Part shown: piece by piece, positions 16,184 to 25,592 of the stretch | How positions within the stretch are numbered: the first letter of the stretch is position 1 | Layout: each line of letters opens with the position of its first letter | Origin: Chloroflexota bacterium | GTDB lineage: Bacteria > Chloroflexota > Anaerolineae > Promineifilales > Promineifilaceae | Direction of reading: 5' to 3' | Assembly (NCBI GenBank): GCA_024277135.1 | Contig: JAJRVV010000211.1 | Span: 1 to 41,593 of the forward strand | DNA: 41,593 bases | Program-made: the position numbers and the translations under genes | The notes under the pieces: model-generated | Told to the model about the DNA's origin: nothing | Seen by the model: the letters and a program-made list of their open reading frames with translations, nothing else | Database searches by the model: none

Positions 16184-17311
16184 TCACCTCGTGGCAAAAA
16201 TTTCTTTCTTTAGGGTCACTTCTTGTAATCTCTCTTCATCCACTTCAACGCCTAGACCGGGGCCGGTAGGAACGGTGATACTGCTGTCTTCAACGTTGAG
16301 GAAGAAAGGGTCGGCGATGTCATGGTCGTAATAGCGGGCGGTGGCGGAGATGTCGCCGGGCAGGGTGACGCCGGGCAGGGCAGCCAGCGCCAATTGCCCG
16401 GCGCGGCCGATCCCCGTCTCCAACATGCCGCCAATCCACAGCCCCAATCCGGCCTCGCGCCCCAAATCGTGAATGCGGCGGGCTTCCGTCCAGCCGCTGA
16501 CGCGGGCCGGTTTGATGTTGATGATGCCGCAGGCGGCAATGGCGATGGCGAAGCGGGCATGGTCGGCGGAGTGGATGCTCTCATCCAGGCAGAGGGGGGT
16601 TTTGATTTGGGGACGAAGCTGGCTGTGATCGTAGATGTCTTCGTAGCCGAGGGGCTGTTCGATCATGAGCAAGTCCAGGTCATCCATCGCCTGGAAAATG
16701 GGGGCGTCGGCCAAGGTGTAGGCGGAGTTGGCGTCGAGCATGATGGGCGCGCCGGGAAAGGCTTGGCGGGCGGCGCGGGCCAGTTCGACGTCCCGCCCCG
16801 GTTTGATTTTGAGTTTGATACGGCCGTACCCCTCCCCCAAATGCTTCTCAATCACCCGCAGCGTCTCATCAATGGCGGGCTGAATGCCAATGCTGACGCC
16901 CACCTTCACCCGCGCTTTGGCCCCTTCCGGGTACGGTTGGGCCAGCTTTTGCGCCAACGAAAGGCCATCCCGTTGGGCAGTGATGTCCCATGCCGCCTGG
17001 TCAACCGCCGCTTTAGCCAACGGATGGCCGCGCACCGGCTTCATCCAGCCCGCCACATCTTCCGGCTCCTGCAAATCTTGCCCCAGCGCGGCCGGAATCA
17101 AAAAATCGCGCAGGATATGCCATGCCGTTTGCACCGTTTCGTAGCTGTAACCGGGGTCGTTGGTAGCCACGCACTCACCCCAGCCGGTCAACCCTTCGCT
17201 GTGCAGGGTTAGAATGAGACAGTCTCGCTGTAACTGGATGCCAAAGCTGGTGCCAAACGGCCGTACCAGCGGCATACTGATGTGATACAGGTCAATGCGC
17301 TCGATTCTCAT
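16184..17311 (-). CDS. menC: MenC-like enolase-superfamily enzyme: o-succinylbenzoate synthase / N-succinylamino acid racemase
   Basis: A 375-residue muconate-lactonising-subgroup enzyme. The catalytic acid/base and metal residues are visible: K166-x-K168 (RIKLK), Asp193 (MLDANSAY), Glu218 (MIEQP), Asp243 (CLDES) and Lys267 (NIKPARVSG), with GGMLETGIGRA near the C-terminus. The family includes both o-succinylbenzoate synthase (menaquinone) and N-succinylamino acid racemase. No other men genes are nearby, whereas a COG3375-type GNAT acyltransferase is immediately upstream. That arrangement is known from the D-to-L amino-acid conversion pathway of Geobacillus. I therefore lean to racemase function, or dual function. 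ATG at 17311 is chosen because family similarity (MRIERIDLYHI) begins there; the frame is open for 27 more codons upstream but overlaps the GNAT gene. Confidence 0.88.
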   Translation of the reverse strand: MRIERIDLYHISMPLVRPFGTSFGIQLQRDCLILTLHSEGLTGWGECVATNDPGYSYETVQTAWHILRDFLIPAALGQDLQEPEDVAGWMKPVRGHPLAKAAVDQAAWDITAQRDGLSLAQKLAQPYPEGAKARVKVGVSIGIQPAIDETLRVIEKHLGEGYGRIKLKIKPGRDVELARAARQAFPGAPIMLDANSAYTLADAPIFQAMDDLDLLMIEQPLGYEDIYDHSQLRPQIKTPLCLDESIHSADHARFAIAIAACGIINIKPARVSGWTEARRIHDLGREAGLGLWIGGMLETGIGRAGQLALAALPGVTLPGDISATARYYDHDIADPFFLNVEDSSITVPTGPGLGVEVDEERLQEVTLKKEIFATR

Positions 17312-17324
17312 AAGGTTTCTCGTA

Positions 17325-18200
17325 TCAGGAATCTTTGCTGGTGAGCAGGTAAAAGCTGCGGGAACGGCCGTCCCCATCCTGATCAAACACAAAATCCGTC
17401 ACCAGATAATTTTGCTGAAACAGCGTCTCAAACAAGGTGCGGGTGTGCTGCCGCCACTGCCGCGCCAACCCCATATCGGCCTGTTTCACGGCCTGAAAAT
17501 CGGCCGGGATTTCCAGCAGGAAAAGATTGTTTGCCGGAATATCAATCTCATCCGGCGGCAGGGGCAGGCCATCTTCGTTCCAGGCAGCCGGATTGAGCCG
17601 TACCGCGCCGCCGCCGAGCAGAGAGTCGAGGGATAACGGCCGTCGCCCCTTCACCACCCGCCCCCTCACCCGATTGCCAGCGACCCGCCACTCCACCTCG
17701 AACCGGTCGGTGGGCAGTCCGGCGTTCCGCCCTTTCATCTCCCCATGAAAGTTACGCAGATAAGTGTGGCAGACGCAGCCCAACTTGCTGATGTTGAAAC
17801 GGCCGTTGCGGCTTTCCAACGGATCATACGTCCAGGTGATGAGACGAATGCCGAGGCGCAGCGCAAACTCTCTTTGAGCCAATTTGAGTTGGTAGCCGAC
17901 CCCTTTGTCTTGATAGGCGGGTAAAACGCCGGCGACCACCGAGTACATCTTCAAGCGGGCGGCGGCGATTTGGTCAATCCGCTCCGGGCTGGAGACTACG
18001 CCCAACATGCCCAACACGAACCCTACCAACCGGCTATCGGCAAACGCGCCATACAAGGCGCCGCCGTTGTACTGGATGGCGTGTAGGGCGTGAACCGGGA
18101 CCACTTCCACATCGGGAATGTCCCAAATGATTTTTTGCAGCCGTTCCACCTCGGCCATTTCCTCCAGGGAGGCTAACGGCCGTACCACAATCTCACTCAT
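17325..18200 (-). CDS. GNAT-family N-acyltransferase (COG3375 type), probable amino-acid N-succinyltransferase
   Basis: A 291-residue protein of the uncharacterised GNAT group often found beside N-succinylamino acid racemases. The acyl-CoA-binding region is VVAGVLPAYQDKGVGYQLKLAQREFA (starts about residue 99), with the Q-x-x-G-V/I-G turn. Conserved 'ITWTYDPLESRNGRFNISKLG' follows (starts about 130). The C-terminal 120 residues are typical of this family rather than of standard acetyltransferases. In the Geobacillus pathway such a protein succinylates D-amino acids before racemisation and desuccinylation; a desuccinylase is not seen here. ATG at 18200 overlaps the prepilin peptidase stop by 4 nt. 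It is followed 13 nt later by the MenC-like gene. Substrate assignment is by context. Confidence 0.82.
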   Translation of the reverse strand: MSEIVVRPLASLEEMAEVERLQKIIWDIPDVEVVPVHALHAIQYNGGALYGAFADSRLVGFVLGMLGVVSSPERIDQIAAARLKMYSVVAGVLPAYQDKGVGYQLKLAQREFALRLGIRLITWTYDPLESRNGRFNISKLGCVCHTYLRNFHGEMKGRNAGLPTDRFEVEWRVAGNRVRGRVVKGRRPLSLDSLLGGGAVRLNPAAWNEDGLPLPPDEIDIPANNLFLLEIPADFQAVKQADMGLARQWRQHTRTLFETLFQQNYLVTDFVFDQDGDGRSRSFYLLTSKDS

Positions 18201-18952
18201 CCCACATACCCCTGGTACATCTGCACCCCCCAAATCAACACGATAATGCCGGCAAGCGCCAGATATTGACCATAGGGCAAATAAGTATAACGGCCCACCC
18301 GCCGGTTGATGATCAACACCAGCAGCGAGCCAACTCCGCCCAACACAATGCCCAGAATCAGGGCGAAGAAAATGCGGTGAAAGCCCAACATGGCTCCCAG
18401 CAGCAGCGCCAGTTTGACATCGCCGAAGCCGAGCGCGCCGGGGCCAAACAGCAGTTGCCCCATCCCGTAAAAGGCAAAAAAGATGACGAAGCCAACCGCC
18501 GCGCCCGCCAGCGACAGTTTCCAATTGTTCTGCGCCGGAGTGACGATGAAACTACCCAGCAAGGCAACGGCCGTCGCCGGGTAAGTGACGACGTTGAGGA
18601 TGAGCTTGTTTTCCAGGTCAATGACGATGATGAGGATGAGGACGGCGATGTGAAAGCTGTTGACCAGCAGGTTACGCAGGTCGGGGATGAAGGCGGGCAG
18701 GATAGCGAAGAGGACGGCCGTGCCCAATTCCACCAGCCAGGTGCGGGCGCGGGTGGGCGCGCCGCATTGGGGACATCTCCCGCCCTGGAGAAAGCGGCGT
18801 CCCAACCCCCACACGCCCACGCCGGTATGCACATGGGCGCATTGCAGGCAGTACGGCCGCTGCGGCCGCGCCCGTTCCGGCAAATGATCCGCTAACGCAT
18901 TGATGACCACGCCCACCATCAAACCCACCAAAACCCAGAGCAAATTAAGCAT
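18197..18952 (-). CDS. Prepilin peptidase (type IV, A24 family)
   Basis: A 251-residue polytopic membrane aspartyl protease that cleaves and usually N-methylates type IV prepilins. The first transmembrane helix contains GVVINALADHLP. The cytoplasmic zinc-type motif is C35-x2-C38 and C60-x2-C63. The two catalytic aspartates are Asp112 (VIDLENK) and Asp179 in GFGDVK. About seven further hydrophobic segments follow. ATG at 18952 places the first helix at the N-terminus as usual; an 18-codon upstream extension is open but unlikely. A TATAAT lies only 6 nt before this ATG, suggesting a leaderless mRNA. It is the first gene of the five-gene operon; no pilin genes are nearby. Confidence 0.9.
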   Translation of the reverse strand: MLNLLWVLVGLMVGVVINALADHLPERARPQRPYCLQCAHVHTGVGVWGLGRRFLQGGRCPQCGAPTRARTWLVELGTAVLFAILPAFIPDLRNLLVNSFHIAVLILIIVIDLENKLILNVVTYPATAVALLGSFIVTPAQNNWKLSLAGAAVGFVIFFAFYGMGQLLFGPGALGFGDVKLALLLGAMLGFHRIFFALILGIVLGGVGSLLVLIINRRVGRYTYLPYGQYLALAGIIVLIWGVQMYQGYVG

Positions 18953-18958
18953 GGCCGG

Positions 18959-18964
18959 ATTATA
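18959..18964 (-). promoter_or_regulatory. Candidate -10 box 6 nt before the prepilin peptidase ATG (leaderless)
   Basis: On the - strand GGCTATAAT is followed by six bases and the ATG at 18952. Transcription would begin at or next to the start codon. The identical arrangement (GGCTATAAT, six bases, ATG) precedes birA. No convincing -35 is visible. Confidence 0.4.
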
Positions 18965-19003
18965 GCCGGGATAGCAGGTAGCGGAAAGCGTCCAATCCAA
19001 AAT

Positions 19004-19024
19004 CATTTACGTTTTTCGTTTTAC
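19004..19024. repeat. Three-unit 7-nt repeat upstream of the acylase gene
   Basis: CATTTAC, GTTTTTC and GTTTTAC follow at 7-nt steps in the gap between the divergent prepilin peptidase and acylase genes. It belongs to the same unit family as the arrays at 7018, 31096 and 38709. Confidence 0.6.
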
Positions 19025-19085
19025 GGGTATCATTGTCCATCTTCATAGAAAAATTCACGTTCTACCAATTAATTCGGAGGCAAAG

Positions 19086-21545
<2,460 letters not shown>

Positions 21546-21591
21546 GATGTCCTCACGCTGACGCCGGGAAATTGATCCGGTAAATTTGCTG

Positions 21592-21620
21592 GGGGGTGGT
21601 TCTGTGAACCGCCCCCTTTT
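21592..21620 (+). terminator. Rho-independent terminator after the acylase gene
   Basis: GGGGGTGGTTC (21592-21602) pairs with GAACCGCCCCC (21606-21616) over all 11 positions (one G-T pair), with a 3-nt loop, followed by TTTT. It ends the acylase transcript and separates it from the pseudogene. Confidence 0.85.
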
Positions 21621-21627
21621 CTGTATT

Positions 21628-22917
21628 ATGAACAGACGGAACAAAGTTTTACAGTTTTTGAAATGGCGCGACCTGGAAGTGTGGGATGTGCTTTTGAAGG
21701 TGAAGTTGTTTGGCCGGTTGACCTGGACGGTGAAGCGGGAGGCGTTATGGTCGGTTTACGGGCCGACGGTGCGCCGGCCGCGCGGCGTGTATGCCATTCG
21801 TTATGCCGGCATGGATGAAGTGGGGTACGTAGAGCAGTGGCTCCGCCTAAACCAGGCCAGCAATTTTGAGGAATGGCAGGCGGCAATGGCGATGGGCGCC
21901 ATTCCTATGTTTAACGCGGGTTATGCGGATCGGGAAGGGAACATCGGTTATTTTTATAACGGCCGTCTTCCCATCCGCAGCGAAGGGTACGATTGGTAAC
22001 TTTATCTGCCCGGCCGCGCCACCGGCACCTTGTGGCGCGGGTTTCTGCCTTTCGCCAAACTGCCTCAAGTCATCAATCCACCATCCGGCTTCATCCAAAA
22101 CGCCAACAGCAGCCCGTTCCAGACCACCGTTGGCCCCGGCAATCCCGACCCGGCTGATTTCTCCCCGACCTTTGGTATCGAAACGCACATGACCAATCGC
22201 GCTCTCCGTCTGCGGGAGATGTTCGCCGCCGCTGACGCCATCACCTTCGACGAATTCCACAATGACAAGTACGACATGTTTTATTCGGCACAGTCGGCTG
22301 TACCGGTCTGGATTGCCCAACTGACCCAGGCTGACTTACCCGATGATGCCGGTGTGCGGCAGGCGGTTGAAATTTTGCGAGATTGGGATATGCAAACTGA
22401 TCCAGAAAGTTTAGGGGCGACTGTTTTTTTGATGACGCTGATTCAAATCAACGAAAATGATCTGGCCTCTTTTTCAGTCAGCCGGTTGGTATATCAGGAA
22501 TTGGATACGGCCGTACTCGTCGAAGGGTTGCAATTAGCAGTGGCGCATCTGCTGGAGTATTATGATCGGGTGGATGTCCCCTGGGGAGAAATGAACCGCT
22601 TGCGCCGCGGCCAGGTGGATTTGCCTGTCGGCGGCGGGCCAGATATTGTTCATGCAGTGTACGACCAACTCACGGAAGACGGCCGTGTGCGCGGCACAGC
22701 CGGAGATGGTTTAGCCATCCTGGTGCAGTGGGATGCCGATGGCCGGGTCAGCGCCCGCGCCATTCACCAATACGGCAGCGCCACCCTGCGTATGGACTCC
22801 TCCCACTACGCCGACCAGGCTCCCCTCTTCGTCGCACGGAAAATGCGCCCAGTCTGGCTGGACGAAGCCTACATTCGCGCCCATCTCGAACAAGCTTATC
22901 AGCCTGGCGAAGAATAA
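21628..22917 (+). pseudogene. Decayed second penicillin acylase-type gene (N-terminus lost, in-frame stop)
   Basis: The translation from 21628 resembles the beta subunit of an S45 acylase (VKREALWSVYGP, FNAGYADREGNIGYFYNGRLP, EGYDW). It is interrupted by TAA at 21997-21999 and continues in the same frame without a shift (LYLPGRATGTLW, LPQVINPPSGFIQNANSSPF, and the C-terminal HYADQAPLFVARKMRPVWL) to 22917. The signal peptide, alpha region and catalytic serine block are missing; sequence before about 21650 is not family-like. The downstream 295 codons could in principle start at 22030, but they would encode a fragment. One base change (for example CAA to TAA) explains the stop. The truncated 5' side abuts the terminator of the intact paralogue, suggesting a deletion. 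The intact remainder keeps three ACGGCCGT octamers, so decay is probably recent. Confidence 0.85.
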
Positions 22918-23010
22918 TCACCAGCCGTTTTGGACCAATACACCAGGGGGACGCCCTTCTGAATTCCGCCTTCTTGCGTGGCTCTTTGGGAACTCGTGGG
23001 GTTTTAGGTT

Positions 23011-23068
23011 GTGAGTGGCGGGTGGCGGGTCCAGAGGCCATGCCCGCTTCTCGCCACCCGCTACTCAC
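23011..23068. repeat. GC-rich 7-nt-period hairpin after the acylase pseudogene
   Basis: Eight heptamer steps start at 23011 (GTGAGTG, GCGGGTG, GCGGGTC and so on). The left arm 23011-23027 pairs with 23052-23068 at 16 of 17 positions, loop 24 nt. It lies between the pseudogene (+) and the small membrane protein gene (-), which converge here. It may serve as a bidirectional stop. Confidence 0.75.
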
Positions 23069-23116
23069 GTCAACCCCATGAAATCCTAGAGACCCTCTTG
23101 CGTTTGCCCTTGTTTC

Positions 23117-23428
23117 CTAGCCAATCCGGCCCATCACCACCAACAGGCCAAACAACACAGCCACCACATCCAAAAACAGCAGAATCGCCAGCACCAGCCG
23201 TTGGCCCGGCGAGAAATTGCTCAGGGCAAACCCGGAGCCGCCGGCAGAATCGTCGCTGACCGCCGTCATTTCCATGTCATCATCATACATGGAACCGGCG
23301 CGGGCGCTACTCATCCGCAATCGTTCAAATTCATCATCTTCATCTGCGATATAGGTCGGGGACTGGTCGTTTTCCACGTCTTCGTCATCATCCCGAAAGG
23401 CACTGAACAGATCGTCGTCTGTCATCAT
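23117..23428 (-). CDS. Small acidic single-pass membrane protein
   Basis: A 103-residue protein with no family I recognise. The first 50 residues are strongly acidic (DDDLFSAFRDDDEDVEND and more), a Ser/Gly linker follows, and the C-terminal 30 residues form one transmembrane helix (LVLAILLFLDVVAVLFGLLVV) with a short tail. The likely topology is an acidic cytoplasmic tail with a C-terminal anchor. Coding status is supported by GAGGAG directly before the ATG pair at 23428/23425 and by its position 75 nt downstream of birA on the same strand. Confidence 0.7.
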   Translation of the reverse strand: MMTDDDLFSAFRDDDEDVENDQSPTYIADEDDEFERLRMSSARAGSMYDDDMEMTAVSDDSAGGSGFALSNFSPGQRLVLAILLFLDVVAVLFGLLVVMGRIG

Positions 23429-23502
23429 TCACTCCTCAAAATGATTTTTAATTGTCATTTGCCCACAAGGGTACTCAATGTTATGTCAAAAGTCAAAGCG
23501 TT

Positions 23503-24345
23503 TTAGGCCACCTCTGGACGCAAGCTGACATCGCCGGCAGCGATGGTATGCATCTTTCCTCGCTCGTCTTGAACCAGCAGATGCCCCCATTCGTCCGTGG
23601 CCACGGCCGTGCCCGACCAAACCCGTTCCCCATTCATCTCAGCAATTTGCACCGCCTGACCCACTGTCACCAGATGCGCCGCCCAGGTTTTTTGGGGAGA
23701 TTGGCCCCGGTCGGCCAGCGCATACGCCGTTTCCAACCGATGCAGCAAATCCACCAGGATGGCGCGCCGGCTGCTGGTTTTGCCGGTCAAAGAGAGCAGG
23801 CTGGCGGCGGGCACGGCCGTCTGCGGCAGTTGAGCGGGTGGGATGTTAATATTCAGCCCCATGCCCAAGATGACGGTTTGGATACGGCCGTCCTCGCCCA
23901 CCCGCCCCTCCTGCAAAATGCCGCCCACTTTGCGCCAGACGCCCTCCTGTTGAATGACCAGATCATTGGGCCATTTGACGCCCACGAGCAGCCCGGAAAC
24001 GGCCGTCATCGCTTCGGCCGCCGCCACACTGGCTGTCATTGTAATCCAATGGGCTTGTGCGGCCGGCCAATCGGGCCGGAACAACAACGAAAACAGCAAG
24101 CAGGTTGCCGGCGGCGCTTCCCAGGTGCGGGACAACCGCCCGCGCCCCTGGCTTTGGAAATCGGCCAGCAGCAACGTACCGGCAGGTACGTCCGTGCCTG
24201 TGGGTACGGCCGTGCCCGATTCCGCCGCCAGCCAGCGCTTCAACATCGTATTCGTAGATTCGATCTGAGGGAAGTAATGATAATTTCGACCGAGCCAGGT
24301 CGTTTTCAGCGCCGGTAACACCCGGTCTGGAGCCAGTTCATTCAT
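23503..24345 (-). CDS. birA: Biotin--[acetyl-CoA-carboxylase] ligase
   Basis: A 280-residue biotin protein ligase that adenylates biotin and attaches it to carrier-protein lysines. Motifs are IESTNTMLK (about 28-36), QSQGRGRLSRTW (about 64-75, biotin/ATP loop), KWPNDLV (about 124-130), KVGGILQE (about 139-146) and GLNINIP (about 163-169). There is no N-terminal winged-helix domain, so it is a monofunctional enzyme, not the BirA repressor. A repeated segment GTAVPTGTDVPAGT (about 44-57), encoded by two 18-bp repeats, is inserted before the GRGR loop and is unusual for the family. A TATAAT sits 6 nt before the ATG. Confidence 0.93.
   Translation of the reverse strand: MNELAPDRVLPALKTTWLGRNYHYFPQIESTNTMLKRWLAAESGTAVPTGTDVPAGTLLLADFQSQGRGRLSRTWEAPPATCLLFSLLFRPDWPAAQAHWITMTASVAAAEAMTAVSGLLVGVKWPNDLVIQQEGVWRKVGGILQEGRVGEDGRIQTVILGMGLNINIPPAQLPQTAVPAASLLSLTGKTSSRRAILVDLLHRLETAYALADRGQSPQKTWAAHLVTVGQAVQIAEMNGERVWSGTAVATDEWGHLLVQDERGKMHTIAAGDVSLRPEVA
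24181..24216. repeat. Two 18-bp tandem repeats inside birA
   Basis: 24181-24198 and 24199-24216 agree at 14 of 18 bases. The second copy contains an ACGGCCGT octamer and the first the near variant ACGTCCGT. They encode six-residue units (GTDVPA and GTAVPT) in the protein, in frame. Confidence 0.7.
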
Positions 24346-24351
24346 ACCGCC

Positions 24352-24357
24352 ATTATA
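24352..24357 (-). promoter_or_regulatory. Candidate -10 box 6 nt before the birA ATG (leaderless)
   Basis: On the - strand GGCTATAAT, six bases, then ATG (24345). This matches the prepilin peptidase start exactly. A hairpin (AACCGAC / GTCGGTT, about 24380-24398) lies further upstream, followed on the - strand by eight Ts, and could stop read-through into birA. Confidence 0.4.
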
Positions 24358-24445
24358 GCCCCATCCAAAAAAAACACGCTAACCGACGAAGGTCGGTTTC
24401 GTTGCTGCCGCGAATTTATTCGCCGCCAAACACCAAAATTCCGGT

Positions 24446-24473
24446 TTGACAGCCGCCTCCCTTGCCCTATAAT
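24446..24473 (+). promoter_or_regulatory. Consensus sigma-70 promoter of the S1-domain gene
   Basis: TTGACA (24446-24451), a 16-nt spacer and TATAAT (24468-24473) are both perfect hexamers. The leader of about 86 nt contains a hairpin, GATTTCAG (24480-24487) with CTGAAATC (24503-24510), that could be an autoregulatory site, since S1-type proteins often control their own mRNA. The hairpin's role is speculative. Confidence 0.7.
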
Positions 24474-24565
24474 TGGACGGATTTCAGTTACAAGAAAAAT
24501 ACCTGAAATCAATTATTGGCTCAATTTTGTACCATAAAATGCACTGAACAATCCAGAGTGAAGAT

Positions 24566-25570
24566 ATGAGCCTCGATAAAGCCCCGCATAATCCGGTTTC
24601 ACCTTCTCTTGATGATGCTTACTGGTCAGCTTTGTTTCAAGAAGAAGAACAGGCTGTCGCGCCCCCAATAACTGACCTGATTGAATTAGAACGGCCGTCA
24701 CCCGACATCCATCCCGTCAATGGTCAAATCCCAGCCAGCGCCAACGCGCTGCCCAACGACCCCTGGCAAGAAGCGACGGCCGTGCAAACCCATGATCGTT
24801 CACTCGAACTGCTGGTCACCGGTTGCAACAAGGGCGGCCTTATCGTCTACTGGCGTGGTCTGCAAGGGTTTATCCCCGCTTCCCAACTGGTTGATTTTCC
24901 CCAATTTCACCTGGAAGCGACCCGGGTGCAGGCGCTAAAAAAATGGGTAAACCAGCGTTTGACCGTCAAAATTGTGGATGTCAATCCTGAGAAAAACCGG
25001 CTCGTCTTTTCGGAACGGGCGGCGCTGGTGGACGCCGACACCCGCCACAACGTCTTGCAACAATTGGAAGTGGGTCAGGCATTCACCGGCAAAGTGACCA
25101 ATCTGACCCCATTTGGCGCCTTTGTGGATTTAGGCGGCGTGGAAGGATTGGCGCATATCTCCGAGCTTTCCTGGAGCCGCGTTACTCATCCCAGCGACAT
25201 CGTCCAACCCGGCCAGGAAATTAAGGTGAAGGTGTTGAGCATAGACCCGGATAACGGCCGTGTCGCCCTCAGCCTCAAACAACTCCGACCCAATCCCTGG
25301 GAGACCGCCAAAGCCAACTATCACCCTGGTCAACACGTCACCGGCACGGTATCCAACATCGTCCATTACGGCGCGTTTATCCTGCTCGAAGAAGAATTAG
25401 AAGGCTTGATTCACATCTCGGAATTAGCCGAAGGCACTTTTTTGCATCCCCGAAACGTCGTCCAACTTGGAGAAACGGTGACGGCCGTCGTCCTCAGCGT
25501 CAATGCCCGCCAAAAACGGCTGGCATTGAGCCTCAAAAAAGCCCAGCCCCGCTCAACAATTAACAACTAA
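24566..25570 (+). CDS. S1 RNA-binding domain protein (ribosomal protein S1-like)
   Basis: A 334-residue protein with an acidic/disordered N-terminus (about 1-75) and three S1 OB-fold repeats. The first, about 78-150, is divergent (GGLIVYWRGLQGFIPASQL). The second, about 165-240, is canonical (GKVTNLTPFGAFVDLGGVEGLAHISELS). The third, about 255-328, is also canonical (GTVSNIVHYGAFILLEEELEGLIHISELA). It probably binds mRNA at the ribosome like bS1, or acts as a general RNA-binding regulator. It is shorter than E. coli S1 (six domains) but similar to forms in many non-proteobacteria. It has a strong promoter 90 nt upstream. The final residues STINN and the TAA stop are encoded by a 7-nt repeat array. 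Confidence 0.88.
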   Translation: MSLDKAPHNPVSPSLDDAYWSALFQEEEQAVAPPITDLIELERPSPDIHPVNGQIPASANALPNDPWQEATAVQTHDRSLELLVTGCNKGGLIVYWRGLQGFIPASQLVDFPQFHLEATRVQALKKWVNQRLTVKIVDVNPEKNRLVFSERAALVDADTRHNVLQQLEVGQAFTGKVTNLTPFGAFVDLGGVEGLAHISELSWSRVTHPSDIVQPGQEIKVKVLSIDPDNGRVALSLKQLRPNPWETAKANYHPGQHVTGTVSNIVHYGAFILLEEELEGLIHISELAEGTFLHPRNVVQLGETVTAVVLSVNARQKRLALSLKKAQPRSTINN

Positions 25571-25589
25571 CAATTAACAATTCATTATT
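25555..25589. repeat. Five-unit 7-nt array across the S1-gene stop and ftsK leader
   Basis: AACAATT, AACAACT, AACAATT, AACAATT and CATTATT follow at 7-nt steps. The S1-gene TAA is at 25568-25570 and the ftsK ATG at 25593, 3 nt after the array. No Shine-Dalgarno is visible for ftsK, so the array occupies its ribosome-site position. Confidence 0.85.
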
Positions 25590-25592
25590 GCC

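Noticed and set aside
16184-17311. Assignment of the MenC-like gene purely to menaquinone synthesis
   Set aside because: No other men gene is present, and the COG3375 GNAT neighbour is characteristic of the racemase pathway; both activities remain possible.
18266-18895. 209-codon + strand frame opposite the prepilin peptidase gene
   Set aside because: Low-complexity Gln/Asp/Glu-rich translation opposite a gene with clear catalytic motifs; a shadow of GC-rich codon use.
22030-22917. Independent 295-aa gene starting at 22030
   Set aside because: It is the in-frame continuation of the interrupted acylase beta subunit and begins mid-domain without a ribosome site.
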